Shown here in pieces: positions 58,626 through 64,000 of a stretch of DNA of 64,000 nucleotides. The position numbers and the translations under genes are program-made. This stretch comes from Pandoraea vervacti (GTDB lineage: Bacteria > Pseudomonadota > Gammaproteobacteria > Burkholderiales > Burkholderiaceae). The stretch covers positions 2,852,001 through 2,916,000 of the forward strand of contig NZ_CP010897.2 in assembly GCF_000934605.2 (NCBI RefSeq), read 5' to 3'. The notes under the pieces were generated by a model. That model was not told the DNA's origin. It saw only the letters and a program-made list of their open reading frames with translations, and did not search any database. Each line of letters starts with the position of its first letter. Within the stretch, counting starts at the first letter, position 1.

Positions 58626-60005
58626 TTGAAAACCCTGCAACGCAATCTGAGCGCGCGGCACATCCGCTTTCTGGCGCTCGGCTCAGCGATCGGCACCGGC
58701 CTGTTCTACGGCTCGGCGTCGGCCATTCAACTCGCCGGTCCGGCGGTCATTCTGGCGTACATCCTCGGCGGCGCCGCCGTCTATATGGTGATGCGCGCGC
58801 TCGGCGAGATGGTCGTGCGTCAGCCGGTGTCGGGATCGTTCGGCCGCTACGCACGCGACAATCTCGGTCCGCTCGCCGGTTTCCTCACGGGCTGGACGTA
58901 CATTCTCGAAATGGTCATCGTCTGCCTGGCGGACGTCACGGCCTTCGGTATCTACATGGGCTTCTGGTTCCCCGATGTTCCCCAGTGGATCTGGGTGCTC
59001 GGCGTCGTGATGCTGATCTGCGGCCTGAATCTGTGCAACGTCAAGGTGTATGGCGAACTGGAATTCTGGCTGGCGCTGGTGAAGATTCTCGCCATCGTCG
59101 CCATGATCGCGGGTGGCGGCGTCATTCTCTTGTCCGGCGTGCAGATGCACAGCGAGCATGCGCCGGCGGTGAGCAACCTCTGGTCGCATGGCGGCTTCCT
59201 GCCGAACGGCTGGAGCGGTCTGGTGGCGTCGCTCGCCGTGGTGATGTTCGCCTACGGCGGCATCGAGATCATCGGCATTACCGGTGGCGAAGCGAAAGAT
59301 CCCGAGAAGGTGATTCCGCGTGCCATCAATGCCGTACCAGCCCGCATTCTCCTGTTCTACGTGCTCACCATGTGTGTGCTCATGGCGATCTTCCCGTGGA
59401 CCGGAATCGGTCGCCAGGGCAGCCCGTTCGTGCAGATTTTCTCGGGGCTGGGCATCGAATCCGCTGCGGCCATCCTGAACCTGATCGTGATTTCCGCAGC
59501 GATTTCGGCCATTAACAGCAACATCTTCGGTGCGGGTCGCATGATGTTCGGCATGGCCGAGCATGGGCAGGCGCCGGCGATTTTCACTGCGACCTCGCGG
59601 CACGGCGTGCCCTGGGTCACGGTACTGGTGATGACTGCGGCGCTGCTCGGCGGCGTGGTGCTGAATTACCTGATACCGGAGGGCGTGTTCCTGATTATCG
59701 CGTCCATCGCAACGTTCGCCACGGTGTGGGTGTGGCTCATGATTCTGCTCTCGCAGGTTGCCATGCGGCGTCGCTTGTCGAGCGAGGAAGTCGCCGCGTT
59801 GAAGTTCAAGGTGCCACTGTGGCCGGTGGGTCCGGCGCTCGCCATCGCCTTCATGCTCTTCGTGATCGGTGTGCTCGGGTACACGCAAGACACGCGCATC
59901 GCGCTCTATGTCGGGGCGGGCTGGATCGTCCTGATGTCGATGGCGTATCAGTTGGGTGTCAAACCCAAGGAAGTGCAACTGCGCACGCAAATGCGCCCGG
60001 AATGA
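58626..60005 (+). CDS. hutT: Amino-acid permease, probable histidine/urocanate transporter HutT
   Basis: This 459-residue APC-superfamily transporter has twelve hydrophobic helices and the AAT-family start HIRFLALGSAIGTGLFYGSA with the GSAIGTG substrate-binding loop of helix 1. ITGGEAKDPEKVIPRAINAV is the typical loop between helices 6 and 7. Its place between hutH and hutI indicates histidine (or urocanate) uptake; the AAT family also includes proline and aromatic permeases. The start is TTG 58626, with AGGAG five bases upstream; the frame is open to 58455, but that part is not protein-like. hutI begins seven bases after its stop. Confidence 0.85.
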   Translation: MKTLQRNLSARHIRFLALGSAIGTGLFYGSASAIQLAGPAVILAYILGGAAVYMVMRALGEMVVRQPVSGSFGRYARDNLGPLAGFLTGWTYILEMVIVCLADVTAFGIYMGFWFPDVPQWIWVLGVVMLICGLNLCNVKVYGELEFWLALVKILAIVAMIAGGGVILLSGVQMHSEHAPAVSNLWSHGGFLPNGWSGLVASLAVVMFAYGGIEIIGITGGEAKDPEKVIPRAINAVPARILLFYVLTMCVLMAIFPWTGIGRQGSPFVQIFSGLGIESAAAILNLIVISAAISAINSNIFGAGRMMFGMAEHGQAPAIFTATSRHGVPWVTVLVMTAALLGGVVLNYLIPEGVFLIIASIATFATVWVWLMILLSQVAMRRRLSSEEVAALKFKVPLWPVGPALAIAFMLFVIGVLGYTQDTRIALYVGAGWIVLMSMAYQLGVKPKEVQLRTQMRPE

Positions 60006-60012
60006 GCCTCAC

Positions 60013-61230
60013 ATGAAACGTACCTACTGGAAGCACTGCCATGTCGCGACCATGCGCGACGGCCGATATCACGCGATCGAAGACGCCGTGATCGTCACGC
60101 ACGGCAAACAGATCGAGTGGGTTGGCCCGCGCGGCGAGCGCTCGGCTTCTGGCGCGGAAGAATGCATCGATCTGAACGGGGCGTGGGTCACGCCCGGTCT
60201 GATCGATTGCCATACGCATCTGGTCTTCGGCGGCAACCGCAGTCTCGAGTTCGAGCAGCGCTTGCAAGGCGTGAGCTACGCCGAAATCTCGGCAGCGGGC
60301 GGTGGCATCAAGCACACCGTGCGCCACACCCGCGACGCGACCGAGGACGCCCTCTTCGCGTCGGCCCGCAAACGCCTGCTCGCGCTCATGCGCGACGGCG
60401 TGACCACCGTGGAAATCAAGTCCGGATACGGGCTCGATCTGAACAGCGAGCGCAAGATGTTGCGCGTGGCGCGACGCCTGGGCGAAACGTTGCCGGTAAC
60501 GGTGAAGACCACGTGTCTGGCCGCGCACACCGTGCCGTCCGAGTTTGCGGGCAAGGCTGACGAGTATGTCAATTACGTCTGCTCGGAAATTCTGCCGACG
60601 CTCGCCGAGGAACGCCTGGTGGACGCGGTCGATGCCTTTTGCGAGACCATCGCGTTCTCGCCAGCACAAGTCATGCGTGTGTTGCTGCGCGCCCAGAAGC
60701 TGAAGCTGCCCATCAAGCTGCATGCCGAGCAACTCTCGCCGCTTGGCGGGTCGAGCATGGCGGCGGAACTGGGCGCACTGTCGGCAGACCATCTGGAGTA
60801 CATGACGCCGGAGGACGCGGCGGCCATGGGCCGAGCCGGTACGGTAGCAGTCTTGCTTCCCGGCGCGTTCCACATGCTGCAGGAGACGCGTCGCCCGCCG
60901 GTCGATCTCTTGCGTCGGCACGGTGTGGATATCGCGGTGGCCTCCGACCTGAACCCGGGCACGTCGCCGGCGCTGTCGTTGCGTCTCATGCTCAACATGG
61001 CCTGCACGCTGTTCGGTCTGACGCCGGAGGAAGCCCTCGCCGGTGTCACGCGCAACGCTGCCAAGGCGCTCGGCATGCTCGACACGCACGGCACGATCGA
61101 AGCCGGAAAAACGGCCGACTTCGTCGCGTGGGAGATCGAGCGACCGGCGGAGCTGGCGTACTGGCTTGGCGGGGAGTTGCCCTCACGCACCGTGCGTCAC
61201 GGCGTGTGGCGCGATCTCGCATCCGTTTGA
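60013..61230 (+). CDS. hutI: Imidazolonepropionase HutI
   Basis: This 405-residue amidohydrolase opens 4-imidazolone-5-propionate to N-formimidoyl-L-glutamate. The metal-binding HTH motif is His67/His69 (LIDCHTHLVFGGNR). Further ligands and catalytic residues lie in KTTCLAAHTVP, KLHAEQLSPLGG and VASDLNPGTSP. IKSGYGLDL is the HutI-specific substrate loop. Full length for the family. ATG 60013 is seven bases after hutT, and hutG starts 25 bases downstream, so the three are one transcript. Confidence 0.96.
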   Translation: MKRTYWKHCHVATMRDGRYHAIEDAVIVTHGKQIEWVGPRGERSASGAEECIDLNGAWVTPGLIDCHTHLVFGGNRSLEFEQRLQGVSYAEISAAGGGIKHTVRHTRDATEDALFASARKRLLALMRDGVTTVEIKSGYGLDLNSERKMLRVARRLGETLPVTVKTTCLAAHTVPSEFAGKADEYVNYVCSEILPTLAEERLVDAVDAFCETIAFSPAQVMRVLLRAQKLKLPIKLHAEQLSPLGGSSMAAELGALSADHLEYMTPEDAAAMGRAGTVAVLLPGAFHMLQETRRPPVDLLRRHGVDIAVASDLNPGTSPALSLRLMLNMACTLFGLTPEEALAGVTRNAAKALGMLDTHGTIEAGKTADFVAWEIERPAELAYWLGGELPSRTVRHGVWRDLASV

Positions 61231-61255
61231 GTCAGCGACGATCAGGAGACTTTGC

Positions 61256-62245
61256 ATGGCGACGCAATCACAGCCTGTGCAGCCTGTGCACCCGGCGCAG
61301 CCGGTGGCAGGCGACACGCCAATCTGGCACGGACGGACGGACGCGGGTGAGCGCGGCGATACGCGGCGTCTCTTCAACATCGTGCGCGAGATCGATGTGC
61401 AAGCCGAGGCGCCGGGCGTCGGTGCCCCGGTACTGCTCGGCTTCGCCTGCGATGCGGGCGTCCGGCGCAATCAGGGGCGTGTCGGCGCCGCCGAAGGGCC
61501 GCAAGCGATCCGTCGCGCGTTGGCCAATCTGCCGGCGCATGACATGACCTGCCTGTATGACGCGGGCGATGTCACGTGCGATGGCGACGCTCTCGAAGCG
61601 GCTCAGCAGGCGCTGGCAGACGCCGTTCGCCGTCAACTCGATGCGGGCGCGCATCCGGTAATCCTCGGCGGGGGGCACGAAATGGCATGGGGAACATGGC
61701 AAGGTCTGCGGGCGCATCTCGATGCCCGGAGCGACCGCTCCCGCGTGCTCATTCTCAATCTGGACGCACACTTCGATCTTCGTACGGCGCGCCCGGGCAC
61801 CTCGGGTACGCCGTTCGATCAGATCGCGCAGGCCTGCGAGACGGCCGGATTGCCGTTCGATTACGCCTGTCTGGGCGTGAGCCGCCTGAGCAACACGGCC
61901 TCGTTGTTCGAACGGGCCAAAGCGTTGAAGGTGACGTACACCGAAGACACGGAGATGCAGGACCGCCACCTGGAAGCACGTCTTGCGCAGATCGATGCGC
62001 TGATCGCCGATGTCTCACACGTCTACCTGACCATCGATCTGGACGTGCTGCCCGCGCCGGTCATGCCCGGGGTCTCCGCCCCGGCCGCGTATGGCGTGCC
62101 CCTGTCGGTTATCGAGGCCATCGTCACGCACGTGCGACGCTCGGGCAAGCTGCGTGTGGCCGATCTGGCCGAGTACAACCCGCGATTCGACGCTCAGGGC
62201 GCGGCGGCCCGGGTCGCCGCCCGTCTCGCCTATCGGTTGCTCTGA
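61256..62245 (+). CDS. hutG: Formimidoylglutamase HutG
   Basis: This 329-residue ureohydrolase-fold (arginase-like) enzyme hydrolyses N-formimidoyl-L-glutamate to glutamate and formamide. Mn ligands are His141 (GGGHEMAWG), Asp170, His172 and Asp174 (NLDAHFDLR), and the pair in TIDLDVLP. The N-terminus has a short QPV/HPAQPV repeat of no known role. The presence of this enzyme indicates the four-step hut route rather than the formiminoglutamate-deiminase route. ATG 61256 follows AGGAG. It ends the operon; a terminator-like palindrome lies 21 bases downstream. Confidence 0.92.
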   Translation: MATQSQPVQPVHPAQPVAGDTPIWHGRTDAGERGDTRRLFNIVREIDVQAEAPGVGAPVLLGFACDAGVRRNQGRVGAAEGPQAIRRALANLPAHDMTCLYDAGDVTCDGDALEAAQQALADAVRRQLDAGAHPVILGGGHEMAWGTWQGLRAHLDARSDRSRVLILNLDAHFDLRTARPGTSGTPFDQIAQACETAGLPFDYACLGVSRLSNTASLFERAKALKVTYTEDTEMQDRHLEARLAQIDALIADVSHVYLTIDLDVLPAPVMPGVSAPAAYGVPLSVIEAIVTHVRRSGKLRVADLAEYNPRFDAQGAAARVAARLAYRLL

Positions 62246-62265
62246 ACCTCCCAATTTCCCGCCCC

Positions 62266-62290
62266 CTAATACAAAGTATTAGTTTTTCTT
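62266..62290 (+). terminator. Probable terminator of the hut operon
   Basis: CTAATAC/GTATTAG pair over seven bp with a three-base loop, followed by TTTTTCTT. The stem is AT-rich and so modest in strength. The same palindrome could alternatively be a regulator site for the LysR gene that starts 137 bases on. Confidence 0.6.
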
Positions 62291-62426
62291 AACATGGTTT
62301 TGTTTTAGGGCCTCGCGACCCTACAATCTCCAGAAATGCTTATACCGATGTGTCGCTGTGTGTCGGCAAGGACCGCATCATGTCCTTGCCCACTGTAGAC
62401 GCGACGCACGTTCTGGAGACATGCCG

Positions 62427-63389
62427 ATGAAGAAACGCGCAGACCTCGACGTCAGATCGTTGCGGATCTTCGAGGCCGTCGCCTCGGCCGGCAGCCTTTC
62501 CGGCGCTGCTGAAACGCTTGGCGTCACGCAGTCGGCCATCTCGCAGGCCATCGCGCAAATCGAACAGACGGTCGGCACCCGGGTCCTCGACCGCTCGCGC
62601 CGTCCGCTCAAACTCACGCCTGCCGGTCTCGCCCTTTCGCGCCATGCGCGCCAGATCGTGGACGACATGGATCGCCTCATCGCGCAGGTGCAGGACGCCG
62701 ACGTTGCCAGCCGCGCCGCCGTTCGTGTCGGCATGATCGACTCGTTTGCCGCCACGGTCGGGCCCTCGATCGTTCGCCAGATGTCGGGCAGCACCAGCGA
62801 ACTGCTGCTCTGGTCCGGCCTGGCCAACGGCCACGCGCAGGCGCTGCTTGCCCGCCAGCTCGATCTCATTGTCACCAGTGATCCGATGCACGACATGGAG
62901 CGCCTGGTGCGTCGTCCGATTTTCACCGAGCCGTTCATCGTCGTCGTTCCGAAGTCCCGAGAAGCCGACCTCGCGAACGCCGATCTGAGCGAACTGATTC
63001 GCGCATTGCCCCTGATCCGCTTTTCCGGCCGCTCGCATTTCGGCGCCGTCATCGAACGCCACCTGCGTCGTACTGGGCACTCGCCGCGCATGCACCTCGA
63101 AATCGATACGTCTGACGTGGTGATGTCGATGGTTGCCGCCGACCTGGGGTTCACCATCGCCACGCCGCTTTGTCTGTTGCAGGGACGCGCGTCGCTGCCA
63201 CAGGTTGCCGCGCTCCCGCTGCCCGGCCCCGCCCTCTCACGCACGATTTATCAGGTATCGCGCGAGGGCGAGGTCTCGGAGATGGCGTCGCAGTGTTTCC
63301 TGGCCGGTCGACTCGCGCTCGCGCAAGAAGCCTTCCCGGAGCTGCGTCGCCTCATGCCCTGGGTGGGCGAGCGTCTGGCGCTTTGCTGA
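62427..63389 (+). CDS. LysR-family regulator next to a substrate-binding-protein gene
   Basis: This 320-residue protein has a helix-turn-helix (LRIFEAVASAGSLSGAAETL...TQSAISQAIAQIEQ) and a two-lobed effector domain (FIVVVPKSREADLANADLSE). Two ATGs are close: 62421, only three bases after GGAG, and 62427, nine bases after it, which is preferred. It precedes an ABC-type substrate-binding-protein gene on the same strand, 92 bases apart, and probably regulates that transport system. Not part of the hut operon by strand spacing and intervening terminator. Confidence 0.87.
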   Translation: MKKRADLDVRSLRIFEAVASAGSLSGAAETLGVTQSAISQAIAQIEQTVGTRVLDRSRRPLKLTPAGLALSRHARQIVDDMDRLIAQVQDADVASRAAVRVGMIDSFAATVGPSIVRQMSGSTSELLLWSGLANGHAQALLARQLDLIVTSDPMHDMERLVRRPIFTEPFIVVVPKSREADLANADLSELIRALPLIRFSGRSHFGAVIERHLRRTGHSPRMHLEIDTSDVVMSMVAADLGFTIATPLCLLQGRASLPQVAALPLPGPALSRTIYQVSREGEVSEMASQCFLAGRLALAQEAFPELRRLMPWVGERLALC

Positions 63390-63481
63390 TCCACCGCCCG
63401 GGGCGCCGGGCCAGATGACTCTCACCTGAAGCGCGCCCACCGTTCAACGCGAACCACACAAAACCTACACAGGAGACACAC

Positions 63482-64000
63482 ATGAACCTCTCACGACGCA
63501 AATTCCTCCATTCCAGCGCCGCCATGTCGGCGCTCGCAGCCGCGGGCGCTTCGTCCTTCGCGGGTATGGCACGCGCCGCAGACGCCACGACGATTCAGTA
63601 CGGCGGCTCGGCCTGGCTTGGCCACTATCCGGCCTATCTCGCCATGAAGTCGGGAGCCCTCGCCGCCGCTGGCATCGACCAGCAGTGGCAATCGTTCGGC
63701 ACGTCGTCGGCGCGCATGAGCGCCGTGCTCTCGGGAGGAATCGACATCGCCTGCACGGGCATCGTGTCGGCGCTCGCCCTCATGGCGCGCGGCTCGAAGC
63801 ACTTCTCGATCGTGGCGGTGCCGGAGAGCTTCGGCAAGGTCGAAGGGCTGTTCGTGCGCGACGGTGTGAACTCCCTGCAAGACCTCAAAGGCAAAAAGCT
63901 GGGCGTGACGTTCGCGTCGAGCGCACATTTGCTCGCGCTGGACCTGCTGGGCAGCGCCGGCCTGTCGAACGACGTCACGGTGCTCAACGTTCCCGCACCC
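63482..64000 (+). CDS. NitT/TauT-type ABC substrate-binding protein with Tat signal (3' end outside window)
   Basis: ATG 63482 follows AGGAG and opens a frame still open at the window end, giving 173 residues. The N-terminus NLSRRKFLHSSAAMSALAAA is a twin-arginine signal, cleaved near ARAA. The mature part (IQYGGSAWLGHYPAYLAMKS, LSGGIDIACTGIVSALALMA, LKGKKLGVTFASSAHLLALD) is the first lobe of an SsuA/TauA/nitrate-type binding protein. The ligand is unknown. It is the third binding protein of this superfamily in the window; permease genes may follow outside it. Confidence 0.8.
   Translation, partial: MNLSRRKFLHSSAAMSALAAAGASSFAGMARAADATTIQYGGSAWLGHYPAYLAMKSGALAAAGIDQQWQSFGTSSARMSAVLSGGIDIACTGIVSALALMARGSKHFSIVAVPESFGKVEGLFVRDGVNSLQDLKGKKLGVTFASSAHLLALDLLGSAGLSNDVTVLNVPAP

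Overview
The window is GC-rich, densely coded chromosomal DNA of a betaproteobacterium. The order Burkholderiales is well supported: the 2,2-dialkylglycine decarboxylase and its LysR regulator match the Burkholderia cepacia dgd pair residue for residue at every catalytic position, the porin is of the Burkholderia type, and the nicotinate and histidine pathways have the gene content seen in this order. A Pandoraea-like genome is my best guess, but that is inference. There is no rRNA, tRNA, CRISPR array, insertion sequence or phage gene. The window opens inside a MarR-family gene and closes inside a substrate-binding-protein gene.

1-12.6 kb is a complete aerobic nicotinate (vitamin B3) degradation locus by the maleamate route. 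A leftward operon nicE-nicD-nicX-nicF-nicB(Mo subunit) and a rightward operon nicC-nicA-nicB(cytochrome part) diverge from one promoter region. nicT (uptake) lies downstream on the minus strand with its own promoter, and the MarR gene at the left edge is probably nicR. Four near-identical 14-bp palindromes, two in each promoter region, are good candidates for its operators. NicAB is oddly built: the molybdopterin subunit is a separate gene, while the tri-haem cytochrome still carries an eroded, catalytically dead copy of the molybdopterin domain.

12.6-24.5 kb holds an ABC exporter, a 1144-residue protein with a C-terminal toxin-type deaminase motif (the most unusual gene here), a two-domain chromate transporter, a true penicillin G acylase, a MerR protein fused to a P-loop ATPase domain, and serine acetyltransferase.

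24.7-36.2 kb is a run of small regulator-plus-enzyme units: MocR with an AhpD-like protein, MerR with an old-yellow-enzyme reductase across a classic 19-bp-spacer promoter, a second AhpD-like protein, a chemoreceptor, a phosphatidylserine-decarboxylase-like protein, an entericidin-like lipoprotein, dgdR/dgdA, and a secreted esterase.

36.5-52.7 kb contains a small hypothetical protein, a GT39-type glycosyltransferase, SsuA-like and SsuD-like sulfonate-type genes without their own permease, an MFS transporter, LysR regulators, a HAD hydrolase with a D-amino-acid-type PLP enzyme, and a complete four-gene ABC importer operon ending in a LOG-like protein. A porin follows after a strong terminator.

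54.2-62.2 kb is the histidine utilisation operon hutC-hutU-hutH-hutT-hutI-hutG with a HutC-type operator in front of hutU. It is followed by a LysR gene and the start of a Tat-exported substrate-binding protein.

Short tandem repeats of 7-15 bp, mostly in three copies, recur across the window both inside and between genes.
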